Below are positions 9,747 through 17,695 of a stretch of DNA of 59,684 nucleotides, piece after piece (the first letter of the stretch is position 1; every line of letters begins with the position of its first letter). The DNA is from Clostridia bacterium (GTDB lineage: Bacteria; Bacillota; Clostridia; Oscillospirales; CAG-382). The position numbers and the translations under genes are program-made. The stretch covers positions 1 through 59,684 of the forward strand of contig JAFSNK010000005.1 in the NCBI GenBank assembly GCA_017447445.1, in the 5' to 3' direction. The notes under the pieces are model-generated. The model had not been told where the DNA came from. It ran no database searches and saw nothing but the letters and a program-made list of their open reading frames with translations.

Positions 9747-11198
9747 TTATTCGGTGAGCGCCAGCGAGAACGCCGATTCGAAGCTTTCCTCCGAAAGGAT
9801 GAGTATGATGTAATCGCTGACGTTCTGACCTTCGCGCAGATACTGCTTTACGTTGGAGATGTTGATCGCGAAGTCTCCGCCGCGGGCGAGCAGGCATTTT
9901 TCGAAACGCTCGGCAAGTATGTCGCTGAACGAATAGGAAGCGTAGTCCCTGTAGATAAGCGCCGCGGGCAAAGTCATTTTATCGGAACGGGCGGTATCGA
10001 TGGTCCAGCGCTCGGCAATGCCGTTTATGTTATCGCGCGAATCGTTTTTGGTGAAGTAGTTGAAATCCTTGGCGTCCTTATCGACGTACTTGCGCAGCGC
10101 GATTATGCTGGAAGTGCCCGCGCCGTTGGTGCCGAGCTGCAGCGTGAACTTCGGGGTGAACTTCACGATATCCTCGGTGAACAGACCGGCGTCGAATCCG
10201 CGGTAGCCGACAAGGTTCCCTCCTTTGGCGTCTTCCACCTTTTCGATCTTGAATTCGCTTATATCGCGCGGGAGCGCCTCCGGGAACCTCACGGCGATCT
10301 TATCCATTATCGCCTTGTAGGTGAGGTAGGCGCCGTAATCGGAAAGCGCGCTGTCGGTAATGCGGTAGAGCCCGCCGTATTCCTTCGTTTCCTCCTCGTC
10401 GCGCACGGCAAGGAATTCCTCGCGCATATCAACGAGCGTTGCGCGGGTGCCCTTCACCGCGCCGAGTATCTGGTCGTAGATCGTGGTGTTGGCGTATTCC
10501 AGGCCTTCCTCCGGGAAGATCTCATTATAAACGGTGGTGGCGCTGGGTATGAGGCAGATTATAAGCTCCGCCGGCTGTCCCTTCGCACGGTCGAACACAT
10601 ACGCGGTAATGGTGTTGGTGATGTATTCTTTGATCTTCACGAGCTCGGAAGCGGTATAGAGGTTCTTGCCCTCGGCGGAGTCGGCGTATTTATCGAAATA
10701 AAGACGCGAACCGGAGCCGACGGAAACGCTGTTGCCGTCGAGTCTCTTGTCGGCGGTGGCGTTGTACTCCGCGACGAATTCACGCGGCAGACTCTCTTCC
10801 TTGCCCTCCGCCTGCGCGGTTATCTCCAGCAGAGTGCGGTTGTTGCCGATCTCGGCGCAGATAACGAAGTAGTCGCCGAACGATTCGGTTTCCGAAGACT
10901 TGCTGCTGCTCTTTACCCGTATGACCGAATCGGGTTCGCAGTGGCCGAACACCGCCACGGTGTTTGGCGTGACGTTCACCATCTGTTCGACAGTGGGCGC
11001 CGCGGTATGGCCCGCGGGCGTGGGGACGTCCTGCGAGGATTCCTCGATCACCTGCGACGAAATTCCCAGATTGAACTGTTCCGGGTCGAGCTCGGTTATA
11101 CCGCTTACGTTGGAGCAGGCGGCGAGCGCCGCGCACACCAACAGCAGCACCGCGAGCACGGCTGCAAGTCTGCCGGAATGGCTGTATCTTTTCTTCAT
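9747..11198 (-). CDS. AlgX/DHHW-like lipoprotein with degenerate active site
   Basis: 483 aa lipoprotein. The signal peptide ends AALAAC (Cys at about 28). A linker and a short beta-sandwich segment (about 75-135) are followed by an SGNH-like domain (about 150-320). Its features, LIPSATTVYNEIFP and RATLVDMREEF, then LYRITDSALSDYGAYLTYKAIMD, match the layout of AlgX/AlgJ/'DHHW' proteins, where the usual motif is TDHHW-x-x-x-GA. Here HHW is replaced by SAL, so acetyltransferase or esterase catalysis is unlikely if the alignment is right. A further domain of about 150 aa with no match I recognise follows. Own terminator downstream; no clear promoter seen in the 68 bp upstream. Confidence 0.65.
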   Translation of the reverse strand: MKKRYSHSGRLAAVLAVLLLVCAALAACSNVSGITELDPEQFNLGISSQVIEESSQDVPTPAGHTAAPTVEQMVNVTPNTVAVFGHCEPDSVIRVKSSSKSSETESFGDYFVICAEIGNNRTLLEITAQAEGKEESLPREFVAEYNATADKRLDGNSVSVGSGSRLYFDKYADSAEGKNLYTASELVKIKEYITNTITAYVFDRAKGQPAELIICLIPSATTVYNEIFPEEGLEYANTTIYDQILGAVKGTRATLVDMREEFLAVRDEEETKEYGGLYRITDSALSDYGAYLTYKAIMDKIAVRFPEALPRDISEFKIEKVEDAKGGNLVGYRGFDAGLFTEDIVKFTPKFTLQLGTNGAGTSSIIALRKYVDKDAKDFNYFTKNDSRDNINGIAERWTIDTARSDKMTLPAALIYRDYASYSFSDILAERFEKCLLARGGDFAINISNVKQYLREGQNVSDYIILILSEESFESAFSLALTE

Positions 11199-11266
11199 TC
11201 TGTATTGCCTCGCTTCCTTCGGGGGACGCTGCGTGCCCCCGGAAATAACTATGGGCTTCGGAACGC

Positions 11267-13303
11267 TTATTCTTCTTCCGCTTCCTTCTTGGCTTCGGCG
11301 ATCACCTTCTGAGCGACTTCGGAGGGAGCTTCCTCGTAGCGCACGAAATCAAAGGTGTAGCTGCCGCGGCCCTGAGTCATAGCGCGGAGCTGGATGGCGT
11401 AGGAAGTCATTTCCGCGGAGGGGACCTCCGCTTCGATCACCTGATATCCCTTGCGGCTGCTCTCGCTCATACCCATTATCCTGCCGCGGCGCTTGGAAAC
11501 GTCGCCCATTATATCGCCGGAATAGGAGGTGGGGATGGTGCATTTGAGATAGCCGACGGGTTCGAGTATAACGGGGTTCGCCTTGGGAAGCCCCTCTTTA
11601 TACGCGAGCTTGGCGGCGAGCTTGAACGAAATTTCGTTCGAGTCGACGGGGTGATAGGAACCGTCGAACAGGTCGGCGGCGAGATTCACGACCGGGAACC
11701 CGGCGAGCACGCCCTTCTGCATCGCTTCCTGCAAGCCCTTTTCGACCGCGGGATAGTAGTTCTTCGGCACGTTGCCGCCGACGACGCTCTGCGTGAAGGT
11801 GAGCCCTTCGGCTTCGCCGGGCGAGAACGTGATCTTAACGTGGCCGTACTGGCCGGAACCGCCGGACTGCTTTTTGTGCTTGCCTTCGACGGCTATCGGC
11901 TTCTTTATGGTCTCGCGGTAGGCGATCTTCGGTTCGACAAGCTCTATCGAAGTGCCGTAGCGGCTCTTCAGCTTGGAGCACATAACGTCCAGATGTATGT
12001 CGCCGAGACCGGAAACGGTCATCTGCTTGGTTTCGGGGTTGTTCTCGTAACGGAGCGTCGGGTCCTCGTCAAGCAGCTTCGCGATGCCGGAGGATATCTT
12101 GTCCTCGTCGTTCTTCGAGAGCAGCTTTATCGCCATGGTGTAGTAGGGCTTCGGGAACTCGATGGCGGGGTACGGCTCTTTTCTCGCGCCGGTGGCGAGC
12201 GTGTCGTTTATATTGGTGTTCACGAGCTTAACGGTGTAGCCGATATCGCCGGTGGCGAGTTCGTCGACTTCGATTTCCTTCTTGCCGACGCAGGTGCAGA
12301 TCCGCGCGATCTTTTCCTGCTGGCCGGTCACGAGGTTGTTCATTACGGTATCCTTCTTAAGGGTGCCGTTCATGACCTTGAAGAACACCTTCTTGCCGAA
12401 GTTATCGGAAAGCGTCTTGAACACGAACAGCGCGGGATCGCCCTTTTCGTCGGCGTCCTTCATCGCGTCGAGCGGATCGACGAATGCGGCGGCGGCGGTG
12501 TCGAGGAAGAAGCGGAGGCCGGCGAAGGTGCTGGCGGAGCCGCAGAACACGGGCGCGATTATGCCGCTTATAAGGCCGGCGTTGAGCGCTTCGTGCTTTT
12601 CCTCGTGGGTAAGCGGCTCTTCAAGAATAAGGAGCTTTTCCATAAGCTCTTCGCTCGTCATGGCGAGCGATTCGTCGAGCGCGGCTTTGTATCCGGCGAT
12701 CTTGTCGTTGTAAGAAGCGGGAAGCTCCGCCGCGACGCGGTTGCCGTTTTTATCGCAGGTGAACGCTTCGTCGGTGATAAGATCGTAGAAGCCGACGTTC
12801 GGGGTGCCTTCGTTGAAGGGGATGAGCAGCGGGCAGACGGTTGAACCGAAGGTATCGCGCAGGCCGCTGTAGACGCGTTCGTAATCGGAATTCTCTTCGT
12901 CGATCTTGTTCACGAAAAATATCTTGGGCTTGCCTTCGGCATAATCCCAGGCGTGCTCGGTGCCGACCTTGCAGCCCGTCTTCGCGTCGACGACTATAAC
13001 GGCGCTGGCAGCCACCGCGACCGCTTCTTTCGCTTCCCCGGCGAAATCGAACATACCCGGAGCGTCGAGTATATTAAGCTTTTTGCCGTTCCATTCGATA
13101 TTGGAAAGCGAGGTGTAGATGGAATATCCCCTCTTTATCTCTTCCGGGTCGAAGTCGCTGGCGGTGTTGCCGTCGGTGACTTTGCCGAGCCGGTCTGTCG
13201 CCTTTGCAAGATAGAGCATGGATTCCAGAAGCGAGGTCTTGCCGTCGCCGCTGTGCCCCATAAGGCAGATATTTCTTATCTGGGATGATGCGAATTTTGC
13301 CAT
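11267..13303 (-). CDS. EF-G-like translational GTPase (FusA paralogue)
   Basis: 678 aa with the EF-G domain order: G domain, OB-type domain II, and domains III-V, including the domain IV start EGKHKKQSGGSGQYG. The P-loop is GHSGDGKTS (residues 16-24) and the G4 motif is NKID (132-135). Switch II reads DAPGMFDF (80-87) where canonical EF-G has DTPGHVDF, so the His needed for normal GTP hydrolysis is Met84. The DGKTS P-loop and the missing His fit the EF-G-like side branch of uncertain function rather than the housekeeping FusA. Monocistronic: promoter at 13343-13371, GGAGG ribosome site. A GGGGG/CCCCC stem-loop without T run (11221-11240) follows the gene. Confidence 0.85.
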   Translation of the reverse strand: MAKFASSQIRNICLMGHSGDGKTSLLESMLYLAKATDRLGKVTDGNTASDFDPEEIKRGYSIYTSLSNIEWNGKKLNILDAPGMFDFAGEAKEAVAVAASAVIVVDAKTGCKVGTEHAWDYAEGKPKIFFVNKIDEENSDYERVYSGLRDTFGSTVCPLLIPFNEGTPNVGFYDLITDEAFTCDKNGNRVAAELPASYNDKIAGYKAALDESLAMTSEELMEKLLILEEPLTHEEKHEALNAGLISGIIAPVFCGSASTFAGLRFFLDTAAAAFVDPLDAMKDADEKGDPALFVFKTLSDNFGKKVFFKVMNGTLKKDTVMNNLVTGQQEKIARICTCVGKKEIEVDELATGDIGYTVKLVNTNINDTLATGARKEPYPAIEFPKPYYTMAIKLLSKNDEDKISSGIAKLLDEDPTLRYENNPETKQMTVSGLGDIHLDVMCSKLKSRYGTSIELVEPKIAYRETIKKPIAVEGKHKKQSGGSGQYGHVKITFSPGEAEGLTFTQSVVGGNVPKNYYPAVEKGLQEAMQKGVLAGFPVVNLAADLFDGSYHPVDSNEISFKLAAKLAYKEGLPKANPVILEPVGYLKCTIPTSYSGDIMGDVSKRRGRIMGMSESSRKGYQVIEAEVPSAEMTSYAIQLRAMTQGRGSYTFDFVRYEEAPSEVAQKVIAEAKKEAEEE

Positions 13304-13342
13304 AGGAATGATCCTCCAAGTATATGTTTTATCAATAAAATC

Positions 13343-13371
13343 ATTATATATTATATATTTCGAATAATCAA
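13343..13371 (-). promoter_or_regulatory. Sigma-A promoter of the EF-G-like gene
   Basis: Minus strand TTGATT (13371-13366), 17 bp, TATAAT (13348-13343), 40 bp before the ATG at 13303. The spacer is very AT-rich. Confidence 0.8.
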
Positions 13372-13395
13372 GTGCAAAATTTCGGATTTTTGCTC

Positions 13396-13421
13396 AAAAA
13401 CGCATATTTTTTCGCATTTTT
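13396..13421 (-). terminator. Weak AT-rich terminator after the pseudo-P-type ATPase gene
   Basis: On the minus strand AAAAATGCG can pair with TGCGTTTTT (two wobble pairs), and the T run is part of the stem. It lies just after the stop at 13429. A marginal call. Confidence 0.4.
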
Positions 13422-13428
13422 GCTTTTT

Positions 13429-15960
13429 TTATATAAGCAGGAAGGATATGAGCCACACCGGAAGCAGCCAGAACAACTGGAACGCCACCGCGTGCAGCGA
13501 GCTGATCGCGCCTATGTCGCCGGTGAGCGCCAGGAACGCCACCGCGCCGAACGAAAGGAACACGCTTACCGTGCTTATTATGACGTTGCTTTTGGTTATA
13601 TGGCGCGTCTTGTCGCACAGCGCGAACATTTTAAGGAAATAGTGCAGGGTGGAATTGCAGACTATGCCGCTGTCCGCCTTCGGCACCTCCGCCATGACTT
13701 CGTCCGGCGAACCGCCGCGAAGCACCGACACCGGGCATTTGCGGTATTTTATCGCGCGGTTTATAAGCTCGTTGTTAATGTTCGGATCCAGCGTTTTTAC
13801 GCCCAGGCAGAGCCCGGCTTTATACATATCCTTGAGCAGCGAATCGAACAGCGGGTTTATGGTGTATTTTATGTAAAGCTTCGCCGCGAGCTTTTCGTTC
13901 ACGGTGACGTACATTACCGAACCGACGCCGTTTTCATACGCCTCGTCGCCTTCGTCAAGCGGGGCTTCGAAGCGGTAGCGCCGCATATAGCTGCGCTTGC
14001 CGAGGAAGTAGTTCCTGCCGTCCATCGCGATGCAGAGACCGTCCGCCGCGCTTTCGATAAGCCGTATGGAACCGGGCTTTTCGACTTTGCCGCTGAGCGT
14101 GGCGGAAAGCACCTTGGAAAGCGGGCCGCCGACGAAATCGAACAGCTTCGCGAGGTCGGTTATCACCGCGTCGATGCGGAAATCGCCGTACATGTTTATA
14201 TCGGTTATTTTTACAAGACTTGCCGGGTAGACCTCCGTATCGGCGAACGAAAGCACCGAGGCGGTGGCGTATTCCTCCGCTACGGCGTTGCCGATGAACG
14301 CCGACTGGTGCTTGGCGCCGATGCGGTTGGCGGAGATAAGCGGGAGGTTGATCATAAAGAACGCCGTGGCGGGCACCGACGCCGCGATAAGCACCGAAAA
14401 CGCCGCGTAGGATTCCACGAGCTCGCGCCCGGTGAGCATCATCACCCCGAACAGCGCCGCCCCCGCGAAGAAGATCACGGGGATGAGGAAGTTGAACACG
14501 TCCTCGAACTTCGGGCGCTTTTCCGTGCGCTCCACGAAGTTTTCCACAAAGCGCGCCCTTTTGACGGTGTAGATATCCGAATCGTCGAACAGGTATTTAT
14601 AGAACTCGTCCGCCTCGCGAGTGCCGCCCGTAAGCTCGCACGCCGCGTATTTGGGGCGTTTTGAGGCGACCACCTTGAAACAGCGCAGGTCCTTGCGCGC
14701 GGAAAGGTAGGTCACCGCCGCGGAGCACAGCGCCGCGAACGCCGCCGGCAGGTTGTAAAGCTTAAGGTCCGCCGCCTGCGGGTCGGTGAACAAAATGACC
14801 GCCGAATAAGCCGCCGAGAAGAATATGGAAACGACGAGCAGGCTGTCGGTATTCAGGCGAAGCGTGAAAATGCCCTTTATACCGTTCCGCATCGCTTCCA
14901 GCATGGTAAGCGCGATGAAGAACAGAAGCTGCAGGTCGAACAGCACGTAAAGAATGCCGTATCTTCCCTGGCGCGCGTAATCGAAGTGTATGGAGCTGTC
15001 TTTTGTCGCGATCTCGAGGAACAGTATGCCCAGCGTGAACAGCGCGACGAGTATCATGCGGATGAACGCGCGGCGCACCTTTTTGCGGTAATAGGCCGCC
15101 ACGACGGCGTTCTGGCTCCTGTCGGTATAGCGCACCGCCTTTTCGCCGCGCGCCTTTTTTTCGTCGCGGCGCTTCTTTTCGCTCTCGCGCGCGATCTCCT
15201 CCAGACTGCCGTCCTCATCCTTCATCATATCGAAAGCGTAGCGCAGCTTTTTATCCGTGTCGTCAAGCTGTTCGCCGCCCATTATTTCGGGGCTTTCGTC
15301 GTCGATGAACTTGATCTGCCCTTCGCTTTCGTTATCGCCTTCGAACTCTATTTCGCCGCCGGTGACCTTTTCGGTAAGCTTGGCGTATTCCGCGTCGTAT
15401 TCGGCGCTTTTGTTTTCGCCGCCGGAGCTGCCGATGCTTAAAGTGTCGCCCAGCGGGAACATCTGCTCCTGCGTGTATTCCGGCTGCGCCGCGACGGCGG
15501 ATTCATCCACGAACCTGCCGCTTCCGGCGATACCGTGCGGCGGCTTCTTTTTGCGTTCGGAAAGCGTGCGCGTCTTCGCGTCGTTTATCATTTCGTAAAG
15601 CTTTTCGACGCGCTCGCTGGTGCCCTGCTGATTTTCGTCGCCCAGATATCCGAGCAGCGCTTCGCCCTCGTTCTGCGCGGCGAGCTTTTCGCGGAGCTTC
15701 TGCGTGTCGCTCAGCGGCTTTTCGCCGTCGTAGGTGCTGTATTTATCTATTATCTCCGCGGTCTCGGCGTTGATGCGCTTGGTGACGCGGGTGTGCTTTT
15801 TCGGCTGTTTCTTTCCCTTCTGCTCCTCGGGTTTTCCGGCGGTCTCCTTCGGTTTTTCCGCCGTGGGATCGAAATTCATATCCGCGCGGTTCTTTTCCTC
15901 CGCCTCGCGGAGCAGTTCCATAATGTTCAGTTTCGGCTTCTCGCCGCCGCTGCGTGGCAT
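13429..15960 (-). CDS. Membrane protein resembling a catalytically dead P-type ATPase
   Basis: 843 aa. Residues 1-300 are charged and low in complexity, hence cytosolic. Two pairs of membrane segments follow (about 300-420 and 475-550). Then comes a block like the P-type ATPase transition from helix M4 to the phosphorylation site: VPATAFFMINLPL, a hydrophobic bend, then VLSFADTEVYP where an active pump has V-x-F-DKTGT (about residue 572). A nucleotide-domain-like stretch (MDGRNYFLGKRSYM) and KTLDPNI in place of TGDN (about 722) come next. No GDGxND motif is present. Two or three C-terminal helices end the protein. Second gene after rlmB, 4 bp apart. My reading is a pump-derived structural or regulatory membrane protein. 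No annotated function known to me. Confidence 0.6.
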   Translation of the reverse strand: MPRSGGEKPKLNIMELLREAEEKNRADMNFDPTAEKPKETAGKPEEQKGKKQPKKHTRVTKRINAETAEIIDKYSTYDGEKPLSDTQKLREKLAAQNEGEALLGYLGDENQQGTSERVEKLYEMINDAKTRTLSERKKKPPHGIAGSGRFVDESAVAAQPEYTQEQMFPLGDTLSIGSSGGENKSAEYDAEYAKLTEKVTGGEIEFEGDNESEGQIKFIDDESPEIMGGEQLDDTDKKLRYAFDMMKDEDGSLEEIARESEKKRRDEKKARGEKAVRYTDRSQNAVVAAYYRKKVRRAFIRMILVALFTLGILFLEIATKDSSIHFDYARQGRYGILYVLFDLQLLFFIALTMLEAMRNGIKGIFTLRLNTDSLLVVSIFFSAAYSAVILFTDPQAADLKLYNLPAAFAALCSAAVTYLSARKDLRCFKVVASKRPKYAACELTGGTREADEFYKYLFDDSDIYTVKRARFVENFVERTEKRPKFEDVFNFLIPVIFFAGAALFGVMMLTGRELVESYAAFSVLIAASVPATAFFMINLPLISANRIGAKHQSAFIGNAVAEEYATASVLSFADTEVYPASLVKITDINMYGDFRIDAVITDLAKLFDFVGGPLSKVLSATLSGKVEKPGSIRLIESAADGLCIAMDGRNYFLGKRSYMRRYRFEAPLDEGDEAYENGVGSVMYVTVNEKLAAKLYIKYTINPLFDSLLKDMYKAGLCLGVKTLDPNINNELINRAIKYRKCPVSVLRGGSPDEVMAEVPKADSGIVCNSTLHYFLKMFALCDKTRHITKSNVIISTVSVFLSFGAVAFLALTGDIGAISSLHAVAFQLFWLLPVWLISFLLI

Positions 15961-15964
15961 CGGA

Positions 15965-16777
15965 TCACCCCTCTTTTGCTTTTCTTTGTCTTGCCGCCTC
16001 GAACATAACTACCGCCCCCGCGACAGATACGTTCAGCGAGTTTATATTGCCGTACATCGGGATCCCGGCTATGAAATCGCTTTCTTTTTTAAGCAGTTCG
16101 GAAACGCCTTCGCCCTCGCTGCCGAGTATAAGCGCGCAGGCGCAATCGAAATCCTGCTCGTAATACGGTTTTCCGCCCGCTTCGACCGCCCATATCCACA
16201 CGCCGTTTTCCTTTAACGTCCGGCACGCCGCCGCAAGGTTCGGCACCCGCGCGACGGGGGTGGAAAACACGGCTCCGGCGCTTGCCTTGGCGACGGTGCC
16301 GTTCACTCCGACGCTGCGGCGCTTGGGGATTATCACCCCGTTCGCCCCGGCGCAGTTGGCGCTTCGGATAAGCGCGCCGAGATTGTGCGGGTCGTTTACC
16401 GAATCGCAGATTATGAAGAACGGCTTTTCGCCCTTTTCGGCGCAAAGCGCGAGCAACTGCGCGACGGTGAGATAGTCGGTCTCCGCCGCGAAGGCGACGA
16501 CTCCCTGATGTGCTCCGCCCGCCGCGAGCTCGGCAAGCTTTCTGCCGTCCGCGGTGATAACGGGCACGCCCCTGCTCTGCGCCAGCGCGAAGATCGCGGT
16601 AAGCGGCCCTTCGGAGACGTTGGCTTGCATATATACCCTGTCCACGCTCCTGCCGCTTTTCAAAAGCTCCGTCACCGCGTTCCTGCCGATGAAAACGCCT
16701 TCTTCAAGCTCTTTCGCGCAGTTTATTCTGTTTTCCGCGCCGCGCTCCGGGCGCATTTCGGAACCTCTGCCGTGCAT
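15965..16777 (-). CDS. rlmB: 23S rRNA (guanosine-2'-O-)-methyltransferase, TrmH family
   Basis: 270 aa SpoU/TrmH-type (trefoil knot) methyltransferase, expected to methylate G2251 of 23S rRNA using SAM. An N-terminal substrate-binding domain (about 25-100, VFIGRNAVTELLKSG) precedes the SPOUT core. Core motifs are DSVNDPHNLGALIRSANCAG (motif 1, catalytic Arg), ILGSEGEGVS (motif 2) and IPMYGNINSLNVSVAGAV (motif 3). A 20-aa Arg/Glu-rich extension precedes the usual start. GGGAG lies 8 nt before the ATG. Transcribed from the promoter at 16808-16836 together with the pseudo-P-type ATPase gene. Confidence 0.93.
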   Translation of the reverse strand: MHGRGSEMRPERGAENRINCAKELEEGVFIGRNAVTELLKSGRSVDRVYMQANVSEGPLTAIFALAQSRGVPVITADGRKLAELAAGGAHQGVVAFAAETDYLTVAQLLALCAEKGEKPFFIICDSVNDPHNLGALIRSANCAGANGVIIPKRRSVGVNGTVAKASAGAVFSTPVARVPNLAAACRTLKENGVWIWAVEAGGKPYYEQDFDCACALILGSEGEGVSELLKKESDFIAGIPMYGNINSLNVSVAGAVVMFEAARQRKAKEG

Positions 16778-16807
16778 TTATTCTACTCCCGATTTTACAT
16801 CTTTGTT

Positions 16808-16836
16808 ATTATAACATATACACTTAAAACTGTCAA
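16808..16836 (-). promoter_or_regulatory. Sigma-A promoter of rlmB
   Basis: Minus strand TTGACA (16836-16831), 17 bp, TATAAT (16813-16808): a consensus promoter 31 bp before the rlmB ATG. Confidence 0.85.
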
Positions 16837-16898
16837 CCACTTTCGGCGGCACAAAACGCCTTGAAGGAAGAAAAATTTGCGCGTTTTTCTCCGGAACG

Positions 16899-16930
16899 AA
16901 AAAACCGCCCGGAAACGCGGTTCCCGGGCG
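16899..16930 (-). terminator. Rho-independent terminator after tcdA
   Basis: Stem CGCCCGG (16930-16924) / CCGGGCG (16912-16906) on the minus strand, then G and six T. It closes the long minus-strand gene run starting near 23273. Confidence 0.8.
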
Positions 16931-16962
16931 AAAGCGAAGTTCGATCATACGTTTTCGGTTAT

Positions 16963-17682
16963 TCATTTGCCGCGCAGCAGCTCTTTCACCACTTCCCCCG
17001 CGATTATCATCCCCGCGACGGGCGGCACGAACGGCACGCTGCCCGGGACCGGGCGGCGCGAAACGGATGACCGTGGCTCCGCGGCGGCTGCCGGCGCGAC
17101 CGGCGCCTCGCGGGAGTAGACGACCTTTAACGAATCTATCCCTCGCTTTTTCAGCTCCGAGCGCATGACCTTTGCCAGCGGGCAGACCGACGTGGAAAAT
17201 ATATCCGCGGCTTCGAAAGCCGAAGCGCACAGCTTGTTCCCCGCGCCCATCGCGGAAATAACGGGAACTCCCGCCGCTTTGCAGGCGGTTATTATATCCA
17301 GCTTCGCCGTTACCGTGTCCACCGCGTCGACGACGTAGGAATACTGCGAAAAATCGAAAAGCGGGCGCGTTTCCGGCAGGTAGAACGTGTTGTAAACGCG
17401 CACGTCGCACGCGGGGTTTATATCACGCACGCGTTCGGCGGCGGCTTCCGTCTTCTTTCTGCCGAGCGTGCTGTGCAGCGCGAATATCTGTCGGTTTATG
17501 TTGGATTCGCTGATAACGTCGTTATCCACAAGATCCAGCCTGCCCACGCCTGCGCGGGCAAGCGCTTCGACAACGGCTCCGCCCACTCCGCCGAGCCCGA
17601 AAACCGCGACCGCGGCTTTATTAAGTATTTGCGTCGAACCGGCGCCGAGCAGCAGCTCCGTGCGCGAAAACTGCGTTTCCAA
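16963..17682 (-). CDS. tcdA: tRNA threonylcarbamoyladenosine dehydratase (ThiF/E1-like)
   Basis: 239 aa E1-like enzyme that cyclises t6A37 of tRNA to ct6A using ATP. The Rossmann nucleotide site FGLGGVGGAVVEALARAG is at about 29-46, LVDND at about 51-55, and INRQIFALHSTLGRKK at about 63-78. The C-terminus SVPFVPPVAGMIIAGEVVKEL is the hallmark that separates TcdA from MoeB/ThiF. The start is TTG at 17682, supported by AAAGGAG 7 nt upstream. An Ala/Pro-rich loop (about 184-200) is longer than usual. Last gene of the run, 13 bp after the acyltransferase gene. Confidence 0.92.
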   Translation of the reverse strand: METQFSRTELLLGAGSTQILNKAAVAVFGLGGVGGAVVEALARAGVGRLDLVDNDVISESNINRQIFALHSTLGRKKTEAAAERVRDINPACDVRVYNTFYLPETRPLFDFSQYSYVVDAVDTVTAKLDIITACKAAGVPVISAMGAGNKLCASAFEAADIFSTSVCPLAKVMRSELKKRGIDSLKVVYSREAPVAPAAAAEPRSSVSRRPVPGSVPFVPPVAGMIIAGEVVKELLRGK

Positions 17683-17695
17683 AGCCTTTCTCCTT

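Noticed and set aside
11221..11240. Terminator after the EF-G-like gene
   Set aside because: The GGGGG/CCCCC stem-loop has no T run, so I did not call it a rho-independent terminator.
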